Of a stretch of 64,000 nucleotides of DNA, positions 36,105 through 43,828 are shown piece by piece. The notes under the pieces were generated by a model. It was not told the DNA's origin, made no database searches, and saw only the letters and a list, made by a program, of their open reading frames with translations. Source of the DNA: Spectribacter hydrogenoxidans. Lineage in GTDB: Bacteria > Pseudomonadota > Gammaproteobacteria > Nevskiales > Salinisphaeraceae. The DNA lies in the NCBI RefSeq assembly GCF_031846275.1, contig NZ_JAVRIB010000004.1, positions 124,001-188,000 on the forward strand. Direction: 5' to 3'. How positions within the stretch are numbered: the stretch's first letter is position 1; every line of letters starts with the position of its first letter. The translations under genes were made by a program, and so were the position numbers.

Positions 36105-36854
36105 ATGGATGACGAAAACCAGGGCACGGGCGGCGTGCCGGCAGTGCGCATCGTGCTGGTGGCGCCCCAGCATCCGGGCAACATCGGCGCCGCCGCGCGG
36201 GCGATGAAGGCCATGGGGCTGGCGGACCTGGCGCTGGTCGCCCCCGATCGTTTTCCCCATGCCGCTGCCACCGCCCGCGCCGCCGGGGCGGATGACGTGC
36301 TGGCTGGCGCTCGAGTCGTGGACCATCTCGATGCCGCGCTGACCGACTGCACGCTGGTCATCGGCACCAGTGCAAGGTCGCGGCGACTGCCCTGGCCGGT
36401 GGTGGACGCGCGCGAAGCGGCGTATCGAACCATGAGCAACGGCGGGCCCACCGCCATCGTGTTCGGTCGCGAGCGCAGCGGGCTGACCAACGAGGAGCTG
36501 GACCGCTGTCATGTCCACCTGCAGATTCCCTGCAACCCTGACTTCGCCTCCCTGAATCTGGCGGCGGCAGTGCAGCTGGTCTGTTACGAACTGCGCATGG
36601 CTGCGGCGCCGGGGCCGGGGCCGTCGCCCGAGGCACCCCCGCTGGCCACCGCGGCGGAACTGGAAGGGCTGTACGACCATCTGGAAGCGGTGGCGCGGGC
36701 CGGGGATTTTCTCGACCCCGACGAACCCCGGCACATGATGCGCCGCTTCCGGCGGTTGCTCGGGCGGCGCCAGCTCGAGGCCGCGGAACTACGGCTTCTG
36801 CGCGGGCTGTTGCGGGCGCTGGATCCGCGGCGCCGCGCTGCAGATGCCGACTAG
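36105..36854 (+). CDS. trmJ: tRNA (cytidine/uridine-2'-O-)-methyltransferase TrmJ
   Basis: This 249-residue SPOUT methyltransferase modifies the 2'-O of position 32 in tRNAs. VLVAPQHPGNIGAAARAMKAMG (about 18-39) is the N-terminal signature, and the knot is formed by AIVFGRERSGLTNEEL and IPCNPDFASLNLAAAVQL. A C-terminal helical extension contains LYDHLEAVARAGDFLDPDEP. Two ATGs are possible: 36099 lies directly against GGGGGA, whereas 36105 has a six-base spacing and is preferred. It precedes iscR, which is the usual trmJ-iscR order. Confidence 0.93.
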   Translation: MDDENQGTGGVPAVRIVLVAPQHPGNIGAAARAMKAMGLADLALVAPDRFPHAAATARAAGADDVLAGARVVDHLDAALTDCTLVIGTSARSRRLPWPVVDAREAAYRTMSNGGPTAIVFGRERSGLTNEELDRCHVHLQIPCNPDFASLNLAAAVQLVCYELRMAAAPGPGPSPEAPPLATAAELEGLYDHLEAVARAGDFLDPDEPRHMMRRFRRLLGRRQLEAAELRLLRGLLRALDPRRRAADAD

Positions 36855-36861
36855 ACTGACG

Positions 36862-36867
36862 TATAAT
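36862..36867 (+). promoter_or_regulatory. -10 element of the iscR operon
   Basis: A perfect TATAAT lies 43-48 bases before the iscR ATG. The expected -35 site (about 36839) is poor. The hexamer overlaps the first base of the IscR-type palindrome at 36867. Confidence 0.6.
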
Positions 36868-36887
36868 CCCGACTTTGAAAGTCGGGA
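36867..36887. promoter_or_regulatory. IscR type-1-like operator
   Basis: TCCCGACTTT-G-AAAGTCGGGA is a perfect 10-bp inverted repeat around one base. The core YYGACT-(5)-AGTCRR matches the published IscR type 1 consensus in its outer halves, while the central RWWWY is TTGAA. It overlaps the -10/start region of iscR, the position expected for autorepression by [2Fe-2S]-IscR. Confidence 0.8.
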
Positions 36888-36909
36888 ATAAAGCAGGAAT
36901 TCGCTGGAC

Positions 36910-37341
36910 ATGCGGCTGACATCGCGAGGACGCTATGCCGTCAGCGCCATGGTGGATCTGGCTCGCCACGGTGCCGACGAGCCCGTATGCGTGGCTGCCG
37001 TGGCCCGCCGGCAGGGCATTTCCCCGGCCTATCTTGAGCGGCTGTTCCGTCAGTTGCGCCAGCAGGGCCTGCTGCACAGTACCCGTGGTGCACGCGGCGG
37101 TTATCGGCTGGGGCGCGGTGTTGCCCGTATTACCGTCTCGGATGTCCTGAGCGCGGTGGGCGAGTCGCTGGACGCGACCGCCTGCGGCAGCCCCGATGGC
37201 TGCCGGGATGACGAGCGTTGCGGCACCCACGGCCTGTGGGCCGGTCTGACCCGACACGTGGAGGGTTATCTCGGCGCGATCACCCTGGCGGAGCTCGATA
37301 CGCAGCCCGTGGCCGCGCCGACCACCCTGAAATCGGCATGA
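36910..37341 (+). CDS. iscR: Fe-S cluster-responsive regulator IscR (Rrf2 family)
   Basis: This 143-residue winged-helix regulator has a DNA-binding domain at 1-65 (MRLTSRGRYAVSAMVDLA, SPAYLERLFRQLRQQGLL, RGARGGYRL). The cluster ligands C92, C98, C104 and H107 (ACGSPDGCRDDERCGTHGLW) sit at exactly the E. coli IscR positions, so [2Fe-2S] binding is well supported. It probably represses its own operon through the palindrome at 36867-36887. AGGAA lies 10 bases before the ATG. Its stop overlaps the next ATG (ATGA). Confidence 0.95.
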   Translation: MRLTSRGRYAVSAMVDLARHGADEPVCVAAVARRQGISPAYLERLFRQLRQQGLLHSTRGARGGYRLGRGVARITVSDVLSAVGESLDATACGSPDGCRDDERCGTHGLWAGLTRHVEGYLGAITLAELDTQPVAAPTTLKSA

Positions 37342-38489
37342 ACGTCTACTTCGATCACAATGCGACTACCCCGCTTGACGAGCGGGTGTTGACGGCCATG
37401 CTGCCGCATCTGCGTGATCAGTTCGGCAACGCGGCCAGCCGCCATGCGCCTGGCCGGTCCGCCCGTGCTGCCATTGATACCGCCCGCGAACAGGTCGCGG
37501 CGCTGGTCGGGGCCCATCCCGGCCAGGTGGTGTTCACCGCCGGGGGCACCGAAGCGGACAATATGGCGCTCAAGGGCCTGAGTGCATGCCGCCGCGGCCG
37601 GCTGCTCTACAGCGCGATCGAGCATCCCGCCGTGCTGGAAACCGCCGAGGCCATGGATGTGCCCAGCGCTACCATCGCCGTGGATGGCCAGGGTCGTGTG
37701 GATCTGGCCGATCTCGACCGCCAGCTGGGCACGGGTGATGTCGCGGTGGTGGCAGTCATGGTCGCTAACAACGAAACCGGCGCCATTCAGCCGGTCGCCG
37801 AGGTGTCCGACCGCGTGCGGGCGGCCGGAGCGCTGCTGCATGTGGACGGCGTCCAGGGGGCGGGCAAGCTTGCGATGCGCTATGCGGATACCGGCGCGCA
37901 TACCCTGGCGATCTCCAGCCACAAGATCTACGGGCCCAAGGGCGTGGGGGCCCTGGTGCTGGACAAGCGCGTGGACATTCGTCCGCTGCTGCACGGCGGT
38001 GGCCACGAAGGCGGGTTGCGCGGCGGCACCGAAAACACCGCCGCCATCGTCGGTTTCGGCGCCGCCGCCGAACTGGCCAAGGCCGAACGGGCGTCACGCC
38101 ATGAACACACGGCGGGGCTGCGCGACCGGCTGCAGGCCGGTCTGGCGGCGGCACTGCCCGAGGCGGTGATATTCGCTGCCGAGGCCGAGCGGCTGCCCAA
38201 CACGCTGCAGTTCGCCGTGCCCGGGTTCGAGGGCGAAAGCCTGCTGATGGCGCTGGACCAGTTCGGCTTCGCTGTGTCCTCCGGATCCGCCTGTGCGTCC
38301 GGCTCCGGCGAGCCCAGCCACGTTTTGCTGGCCATGGGCGTCGACCCGGTGGTGGCGCGCGGCGCCATCCGCGTCAGCCTTGGCAAGGACAATACCGCCG
38401 ATGAGATCGACCGCTTTCTGGCGGTGCTGCCGCAGGTGGCGCGCAGCCAGTCCATGCCCGGTCTCAACCCGGCGGTGATGGGCGCATGA
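37338..38489 (+). CDS. Cysteine desulfurase, NifS/IscS type (first of tandem pair)
   Basis: This 383-residue PLP enzyme removes sulfur from cysteine as an enzyme-bound persulfide for Fe-S assembly. It begins VYFDHNATTPLD and contains TAGGTEADNMAL, MVANNETGAIQP and the PLP lysine in ISSHKIYGPKGVG. The persulfide cysteine is in SSGSACASGSGEPSHVL. The sequence is closer to NifS than to E. coli IscS (inference by eye). It is translationally coupled to iscR (ATGA) and to the second desulfurase (ATGA). Confidence 0.9.
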   Translation: MNVYFDHNATTPLDERVLTAMLPHLRDQFGNAASRHAPGRSARAAIDTAREQVAALVGAHPGQVVFTAGGTEADNMALKGLSACRRGRLLYSAIEHPAVLETAEAMDVPSATIAVDGQGRVDLADLDRQLGTGDVAVVAVMVANNETGAIQPVAEVSDRVRAAGALLHVDGVQGAGKLAMRYADTGAHTLAISSHKIYGPKGVGALVLDKRVDIRPLLHGGGHEGGLRGGTENTAAIVGFGAAAELAKAERASRHEHTAGLRDRLQAGLAAALPEAVIFAAEAERLPNTLQFAVPGFEGESLLMALDQFGFAVSSGSACASGSGEPSHVLLAMGVDPVVARGAIRVSLGKDNTADEIDRFLAVLPQVARSQSMPGLNPAVMGA

Positions 38490-39661
38490 GCCGGGCGGGC
38501 ATCTATCTGGACAACGCCGCCAGCACGCCGGTCGATCCGCGGGTGATCGAGGTGATGGCTGACGCCCTGGCTCGTCACGGGGCCAATCCCACCGCCGCGC
38601 ACGAGCCGGGCCGGCAGGCCGCGGAGGCTTTGGCGCAGGCGCGGGAGCCGGTAGCCGCCGCGATCGGCGCACAGCCGGCAGACCTGGTGTGGACCAGCGG
38701 CGCCAGCGAGGCCAACAATCTGGCGATACAGGGCGTGGCGGCGGCGTTCGCCCGCCAGCCCGGCCACATGATCACGCTGTGCACCGAACACCCTGCGGTG
38801 TTGGGGCCGATGGCGGCGCTCGAGGCACAGGGCTGGGCCATCACCCGTCTGCCGGTGGACGCCGACGGCTTCTGTGATCCGGCGGCACTGGCCGCGGCCC
38901 TGCGCCCGGATACCCGACTGGTGTCGGTGATGCAGGTGAACAACGAAACCGGTGTCTGCCAGGATCTGGCGGTCATCGGCGAGGCGCTGCGAGACCATCC
39001 AGCGGCCTTGCATGTCGATGCGGCCCAGGGCGCGGGCAAACTACCGCTGGATGTCGACGCGATCGGCGCCGATCTGGTGTCTCTGTCCGCCCACAAGCTA
39101 CATGGCCCCAAGGGCGTGGGTGCGCTGTTCGTGCGGCGGCGGCCAGCGCCGCACCTGGCTGCGGTTTGGCATGGGGGTGGGCAGGAGCGGGGCCTGCGTC
39201 CGGGCACGCCGGCCATCCATCAGATTCTGGGCATGGGCAAGACCTATGAGCTGGCCGCCGCGTATGCGCCGGCGGAGAGCCGCCGCATCGGCGAGCTGCG
39301 CGACCGGCTGTGGCAGCAGCTGGCCGCGGTCGGTGATCTGGTCCGCAACGGCGGGCCCGATCGGGTGGCGCCGGGGCTGCTCAGCGTCAGTGTGGGCGGC
39401 GTGCACGCCGACGCACTGCACTACGCCTGCACCGCCGGCGAGCCGCCCCTGGCGGTGTCCCGCGGCTCGGCTTGCGCCGCCGGCAGTGCGGAATCCTCCT
39501 ACGTGTTGCGTGCGATGGGCCGCGATCCGGCGCTGGCGGCGGCCAGCCTGCGGCTGTCGCTAGGCCGCTTCACCAGTGGGGCGGACGTCGACACGGCCGG
39601 GCGCGTGATTACCGCCCATATAGAGCGGCTGCGGGCACTGGCGGATGCGGTGGCGGTCTGA
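38486..39661 (+). CDS. Cysteine desulfurase-like protein (second of tandem pair)
   Basis: This 391-residue paralogue of the preceding gene starts IYLDNAASTPVDPRV. TSGASEANNLAI, MQVNNETGVCQD, the PLP lysine in LSAHKLHGPKGVG, GGGQERGLRPGT and the active cysteine in SRGSACAAGSAESS are all intact, so it should be catalytic. The two desulfurases differ markedly, so this is an old duplication or two recruited families rather than a recent copy. One may serve Fe-S assembly and the other tRNA thiolation, or they may form a heterodimer (inference). It overlaps its neighbours on both sides. Confidence 0.88.
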   Translation: MSRAGIYLDNAASTPVDPRVIEVMADALARHGANPTAAHEPGRQAAEALAQAREPVAAAIGAQPADLVWTSGASEANNLAIQGVAAAFARQPGHMITLCTEHPAVLGPMAALEAQGWAITRLPVDADGFCDPAALAAALRPDTRLVSVMQVNNETGVCQDLAVIGEALRDHPAALHVDAAQGAGKLPLDVDAIGADLVSLSAHKLHGPKGVGALFVRRRPAPHLAAVWHGGGQERGLRPGTPAIHQILGMGKTYELAAAYAPAESRRIGELRDRLWQQLAAVGDLVRNGGPDRVAPGLLSVSVGGVHADALHYACTAGEPPLAVSRGSACAAGSAESSYVLRAMGRDPALAAASLRLSLGRFTSGADVDTAGRVITAHIERLRALADAVAV

Positions 39662-40023
39662 TGCAGCTGTCCGGGGTGGTGCATGCGCGTTTCTTCACGC
39701 CGGCAAACAGACTGGAGGCACTGCGACCGGGTGCCATCCCGGGGCGCGCCGAGACCCCGGACGCCTACGTGGCGTTGTGGCTGTGGCTTGATCACGACCG
39801 CGTGCGGGAGGCGGCATTCCGGGTACGCGGCTGCCCAGTTACGGTAGCCGCGGCGGATTACGTGTGCGAGCGTGTGCGGAATCGAACGCGGGCGGCTGCG
39901 CGTGGTCTCACGGTCGCGGAGATGGAACAGGCGCTGTCGTCCCCGCCGGAGCGCCGCGGCGCGCTGCTGGTGGTTAGCGATGCGCTGACGTCGGCACTCG
40001 AATATCAACCGGTAGAGGCTTGA
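39661..40023 (+). CDS. Degenerate IscU/NifU-N-like protein
   Basis: This 120-residue protein aligns with IscU along its length: AFRVRGCPVTVAAADYVCERV corresponds to the IscU segment around Cys63, giving C58, and RRGALLVVSDALTSAL corresponds to the Cys106 region. The first ligand motif ACGD reads ETPD (residues 31-34), so that cysteine is lost while the adjacent Asp (D34) is retained. The third ligand Cys106 is A101, with the preceding His also lost. With one of three ligands it is unlikely to be a normal cluster scaffold; it may be a sulfur acceptor, a decoy/regulator of the desulfurases or a divergent carrier. It starts at ATG 39661, overlapping the upstream stop. Confidence 0.65.
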   Translation: MQLSGVVHARFFTPANRLEALRPGAIPGRAETPDAYVALWLWLDHDRVREAAFRVRGCPVTVAAADYVCERVRNRTRAAARGLTVAEMEQALSSPPERRGALLVVSDALTSALEYQPVEA

Positions 40024-40039
40024 GAGGCAGGTACCGATC

Positions 40040-40369
40040 ATGAGCATTGAACTCACGCAGAAAGCCGCAGAGCGAGTCAGGGAGCAGCTGTCCCAGCGCG
40101 GGGCCGGTATCGGCCTGCGGGTGGGTGTGCGCAAGTCGGGCTGCAGCGGCTATATGTACACGATGGACTATGCCGACGAACTGGATCCGGATGACGAGGT
40201 CTATGAGCAGCATGGCGCGCGGCTGGTCATCAACCGCAAGCACCTGCCGATGCTCGAGGGCAGCACGCTCGACTTCAAGCAGGAAGGGTTGAACCGCATG
40301 TTCCGCTTCGACAATCCCCGCGCCCAGAACAGCTGCGGCTGTGGTGAATCGTTCAATCTGGTGTCCTGA
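40040..40369 (+). CDS. IscA/SufA-type Fe-S carrier (A-type protein)
   Basis: This 109-residue protein has the three family cysteines: C35 in RKSGCSGYMYTMDY and the C-terminal pair in NSCGCGESF. The strand pattern GLRVGVRKSGCSG, VINRKHLPMLEGSTLDFKQEGLN matches the HesB/IscA fold. A-type proteins receive clusters and pass them to apo-enzymes, mainly 4Fe-4S. IscA, SufA and ErpA cannot be separated by eye. It is 16 bases after the IscU-like gene. hscB, hscA and fdx, which normally follow, are absent; ndk comes next. Confidence 0.9.
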   Translation: MSIELTQKAAERVREQLSQRGAGIGLRVGVRKSGCSGYMYTMDYADELDPDDEVYEQHGARLVINRKHLPMLEGSTLDFKQEGLNRMFRFDNPRAQNSCGCGESFNLVS

Positions 40370-40382
40370 ACCAGCGGATTCG

Positions 40383-40412
40383 TTGCCGCACTGCGGCATT
40401 GCGGGCTAAACT
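40383..40412 (+). promoter_or_regulatory. Candidate promoter of ndk
   Basis: TTGCCG (40383-40388) and TAAACT (40407-40412) are separated by 18 bases, upstream of a hairpin and the ndk start. The match is moderate. Confidence 0.4.
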
Positions 40413-40423
40413 GCCCGGCTGAC

Positions 40424-40446
40424 CGGCCCGCAAGCGACGCGGGCCG
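40424..40446 (+). repeat. GC-rich hairpin in the ndk leader
   Basis: CGGCCCGC (40424-40431) and GCGGGCCG (40439-40446) form an 8-bp perfect stem with a 7-base loop. It lies between the iscA stop and ndk. TCGTGTT follows, which is not a clean T-run. It is a weak terminator of the isc operon or a 5'-UTR stem of ndk. Confidence 0.45.
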
Positions 40447-40479
40447 TCGTGTTATCAACGACAACAAGCGGGAGCCCCA

Positions 40480-40908
40480 ATGGCCGTCGAGAGGACCCTT
40501 TCCATCATCAAGCCCGATGCCGTCGCCAAGAACGTGATCGGCGACATCATCAGTCGTTTCGAAAAGGCCGGCCTGTGCGTGATCGCGGCCCGCATGGCGC
40601 ATCTCAGCCAGAGCGAGGCAGAACAGTTCTATGCCGTGCATCGCGAGCGGCCCTTCTTCGGCGAACTGGTCGGCTTCATGACCTCCGGCCCGGTGCTGGT
40701 GCAGGTGCTCGAGGGTGAAGACGCCATCGCCCGCAATCGCGAGATCATGGGCGCGACCAATCCCAAGGAAGCCGCTCCCGGCACCATTCGCGCCGATTTT
40801 GCCGAGACCATCGACGCCAACGCCGTCCACGGCTCGGATGCACCGGAAACTGCGGCGCAGGAAATCGGCTTCTTCTTTTCCGACGAGCAGATCTGCCCGC
40901 GCGGCTGA
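40480..40908 (+). CDS. ndk: Nucleoside diphosphate kinase
   Basis: This 142-residue enzyme balances NTP pools through a phospho-histidine. It begins MAVERTLSIIKPDAVAKN; the active histidine is in NAVHGSDA (about residues 115-122), and ATNPKEAAPGTIRADF is conserved. It has normal length (E. coli 143). It starts the ndk-rlmN-pilF-rodZ-hisS-yfgM-bamB-der operon. Confidence 0.97.
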   Translation: MAVERTLSIIKPDAVAKNVIGDIISRFEKAGLCVIAARMAHLSQSEAEQFYAVHRERPFFGELVGFMTSGPVLVQVLEGEDAIARNREIMGATNPKEAAPGTIRADFAETIDANAVHGSDAPETAAQEIGFFFSDEQICPRG

Positions 40909-40911
40909 ATC

Positions 40912-42051
40912 ATGAGCGCTGCCCCCGCCAACGAACGCATCAACCTGTTCGGCCTCGACCGCGACGGGCTGGTGGCGTTCTTCGCGGAAATCGGGGAATC
41001 GGCCTTCCGTGCCCGGCAGGTGATGCAGTGGATCTATCGCCGGGGCGTCACCGATTTCGAGGCCATGACCGACCTCAGCCGTGCCCTGCGGGCGCGGCTC
41101 GCGGAAATCGCCGAAATCCGTGCTCCCGGCGTGGTGGCCGAGCAGTGCAGCACCGACGGCACTCGCAAGTGGCTGCTGGGGGTGGATGGCAATGACCGCG
41201 CCAACGCCATCGAGGTGGTCTACATCCCAGAGGGCGAGCGGTCCACCCTGTGCGTGTCCTCCCAGGTGGGCTGCGCGCTCGACTGCAGCTTCTGCGCCAC
41301 CGGCAAGCAGGGCCTGGCCCGCAACCTGACCACGGCCGAGATCATCGGTCAGGTGTGGCAGGCCGAACATGGCCTGCGCGGCGATCGCGGCACCGATCAG
41401 CGGGTGCTGTCGAACATCGTTTTCATGGGCATGGGTGAACCGCTGGCCAACTACCGCCAGCTGGTGCCGGCCCTGCGCATCCTGCTGGATGATCTCGGGT
41501 TCGGACTGTCCAAGCGTCGCGTGACCGTGTCGACCTCCGGGCTGGTGCCGTTCATGGACCGGTTGCGCGAGGAGGTGGATGTGGCGCTGGCGGTGTCGCT
41601 GCATGCGCCGATCGACGATCTGCGCGACGAACTGGTGCCGATCAACCGCAAGTACCCGCTCGACGAGCTGATGGCGGCCTGCGACCGCTACACCGCCGGC
41701 AAGGATCGCCGTGCGCATGTGGTCTACGAATACGTGCTGCTGGCCGGGGTGAATGATCAGCCGGCTCACGCCGATGCCCTGATCCGGCTACTCGGACAGC
41801 GCGCGGCCAAGGTCAACCTGATTCCGTTCAATCCGTTCGAGGGGTCCGGCTACAACCGGCCCGTCGAGCGCGATATCCGGGCGTTTCAGGACCGCCTGCA
41901 CAATCACGGCTTGCGCACCACCGTGCGGCGAACCCGCGGCGACGACATCGACGCTGCCTGTGGCCAGCTGGTGGGGCGGGTACAGGACCGGCAGCGGCGG
42001 CACTTTCGCGACGTGCCCATCCGGGTGGCGGCGCCACGCGCCGAGGCATGA
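40912..42051 (+). CDS. rlmN: Dual-specificity rRNA/tRNA adenine C2 methyltransferase RlmN
   Basis: This 379-residue radical SAM enzyme methylates C2 of A2503 in 23S rRNA and A37 in tRNA. The cluster motif CALDCSFC (C-x3-C-x2-C) is at about 122-129, FMGMGEPLANY at about 168, and the resolving cysteine lies in DIDAACGQL near the C-terminus. The start is 3 bases after the ndk stop, and the stop overlaps the pilF start. Confidence 0.96.
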   Translation: MSAAPANERINLFGLDRDGLVAFFAEIGESAFRARQVMQWIYRRGVTDFEAMTDLSRALRARLAEIAEIRAPGVVAEQCSTDGTRKWLLGVDGNDRANAIEVVYIPEGERSTLCVSSQVGCALDCSFCATGKQGLARNLTTAEIIGQVWQAEHGLRGDRGTDQRVLSNIVFMGMGEPLANYRQLVPALRILLDDLGFGLSKRRVTVSTSGLVPFMDRLREEVDVALAVSLHAPIDDLRDELVPINRKYPLDELMAACDRYTAGKDRRAHVVYEYVLLAGVNDQPAHADALIRLLGQRAAKVNLIPFNPFEGSGYNRPVERDIRAFQDRLHNHGLRTTVRRTRGDDIDAACGQLVGRVQDRQRRHFRDVPIRVAAPRAEA

Positions 42052-42809
42052 GCCGGCTGACCGCGGCCGTCCTGCTGCTGGGCCTCGGATTGGCCGGGGC
42101 TGGCTCTGGCTGCGCGACTGGCCCGAACGCGAATGCCGACGCCGCCCAGGCAGCCGACGCCAATGCGGATCTGGGCATCGACTATCTGCGCAAGTCCCGC
42201 AACGAACAGGCACTGGACAAGCTCAAGCGGGCCCTGTCTTTCGAGCCGGAGCATGTCCGCGCCAACTGGGGGCTTGGTATCGTCTACGCTCGGCTGGAAT
42301 CGTTCGACCGGGCCGACACGCATTTCCAGCGGGCCTTGGCCTCGACCGATTCGCCCGCTATCTTGAACAGCTACGGCGCGTTCCTGTGTGAGCGCGGTCG
42401 GGTCGACGAGGCGATATCGCGATTCGACCGGGCAGCAGAGCACCCGGAGTACACTACGCCGGCGGTTGCCTTGGCCAACGCGGGCATTTGCCTGGCGCGG
42501 GCCGGGCGAGACGGTGATGCGGAATCTTTTCTGCGCCGCGCGCTGGGTGCCGATCCGGCCTACGGACCGGCGCTGGCGCAGATGGCGCGGATCACGTTCC
42601 GGCGCGGCGATCACATGACCACGCGTGCTTTTGTTCAGCGCCGCGAGGACGCGGCCGAATTGCCTGCCGAGTTGCTGCTGCTCGCGGCCCGCAACGAACT
42701 GGCGCTGGGCGAACGAGGCGCCGCGCAACGCTACCTGCGCCGATACAACGAGGCCGCGCCCGATGACAAGCGCACCATGGATCAATTGACAGACGAATCC
42801 CATGATTGA
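42048..42809 (+). CDS. pilF: Type IV pilus biogenesis lipoprotein PilF/PilW
   Basis: This 253-residue outer-membrane lipoprotein (pilotin) has a signal peptide with lipobox GSGC ending at C22. TPR units over about 40-200 include LGIDYLRKSRNEQALDKLKRAL and ANWGLGIVYARLESFDRADTHF. PilF helps the PilQ secretin reach the outer membrane. Overlaps with rlmN and rodZ show coupling, and the position rlmN-pilF-rodZ supports the call. Confidence 0.9.
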   Translation: MSRLTAAVLLLGLGLAGAGSGCATGPNANADAAQAADANADLGIDYLRKSRNEQALDKLKRALSFEPEHVRANWGLGIVYARLESFDRADTHFQRALASTDSPAILNSYGAFLCERGRVDEAISRFDRAAEHPEYTTPAVALANAGICLARAGRDGDAESFLRRALGADPAYGPALAQMARITFRRGDHMTTRAFVQRREDAAELPAELLLLAARNELALGERGAAQRYLRRYNEAAPDDKRTMDQLTDESHD

Positions 42810-43779
42810 CGACTCCCAGGAGGATGGCAACGGCCAAGCGGACTCGGCACCCGAGGCGGATCCCGCGCCGCGCAAGCGCGTGTCCCCGGGGCATCTGCTT
42901 CGCAGCGCCCGTGAAGCCAAGGATCTGTCACTGGACGAGGTGACGGCCCAGACGATGCTCGCCCGCGGTACCGTCGAAGCACTCGAGAACAACGATTTCG
43001 ACCGGCTGTCTCAGCCGGTCTTCGTGCGTGGCTACTATCGCAAGTGTGCCAAGGCCCTCGGCGTGCCCGAGGACGAGGTAATGGCCGCGTACAGCGAATG
43101 GACCGGTGTGCCGGGACCCAGCCCGGCTTCGCCCGGTCAGGTCGATGTGATCCCGCAGGACGTCACCCCCGGTGGTCGCCGGGTGGTGGGCGCGGTGGCG
43201 GTAATACTGCTGCTGGGCCTGATTGCCGTGTTCGGCTGGCAGGTCCTGCCGGGCGGCGGCAACGGCGATGGCGAGATGGCATCGACGGCACCCGCCAGCG
43301 ACCAGCCAGCCAGCGTATCGACCGATGAGGAATCGTCGATACCCACGGCCGAATCGACCATCCGGACGCCGCCCATTGAGGGCGCCGCCGAGTCGCCATC
43401 CGTTCCCACGGACCCGGTAACCGACGAAACCGTGGCCGGCAACGAAACGCCCGAGCCGGCGGAAACCCCGGAGCGCCCGGCCGACGACACCACGGCCGGA
43501 TCCGGCGGTGACGGCGCGGGCGATACGCGGCTGGTGCTGCGCTTCGAGGATCGCTCCTGGGTCGAGGTACGGGACGCTTCAGGCAACCGGTTGATCCAGG
43601 GGATCATCGGTGGCGGCAACATGCGCGTGGTGGATGGCGATCCGCCCTATCGTGTGGTGCTGGGCTTTGCACCGGGCGTTACCATCACCATGGGTGAACG
43701 CACCCTGTTCACTGGCGAGGATGCCGGCCCCGACCGCACCGCCCGTTTTACCGTCCAGGCCGACGGCTCCATCCAGTGA
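42802..43779 (+). CDS. rodZ: Cytoskeleton protein RodZ
   Basis: This 325-residue bitopic protein has an N-terminal helix-turn-helix domain (about 28-95: SPGHLLRSAREAKDLSLDEVTA, FVRGYYRKCAKAL) that binds MreB. One membrane helix follows at about 132-150 (VVGAVAVILLLGLIAVFGW), then a Ser/Thr/Pro/Glu-rich periplasmic linker and a C-terminal beta domain (about 232-325: LRFEDRSWVEVRDASGN). It supports rod shape. ispG, which usually follows, is absent; hisS comes next. Confidence 0.93.
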   Translation: MIDDSQEDGNGQADSAPEADPAPRKRVSPGHLLRSAREAKDLSLDEVTAQTMLARGTVEALENNDFDRLSQPVFVRGYYRKCAKALGVPEDEVMAAYSEWTGVPGPSPASPGQVDVIPQDVTPGGRRVVGAVAVILLLGLIAVFGWQVLPGGGNGDGEMASTAPASDQPASVSTDEESSIPTAESTIRTPPIEGAAESPSVPTDPVTDETVAGNETPEPAETPERPADDTTAGSGGDGAGDTRLVLRFEDRSWVEVRDASGNRLIQGIIGGGNMRVVDGDPPYRVVLGFAPGVTITMGERTLFTGEDAGPDRTARFTVQADGSIQ

Positions 43780-43828
43780 GTTGCCGCGCGTCACAGCCAA
43801 CGCCCCCGGCGCGGGGCGGGGGCGCCGC

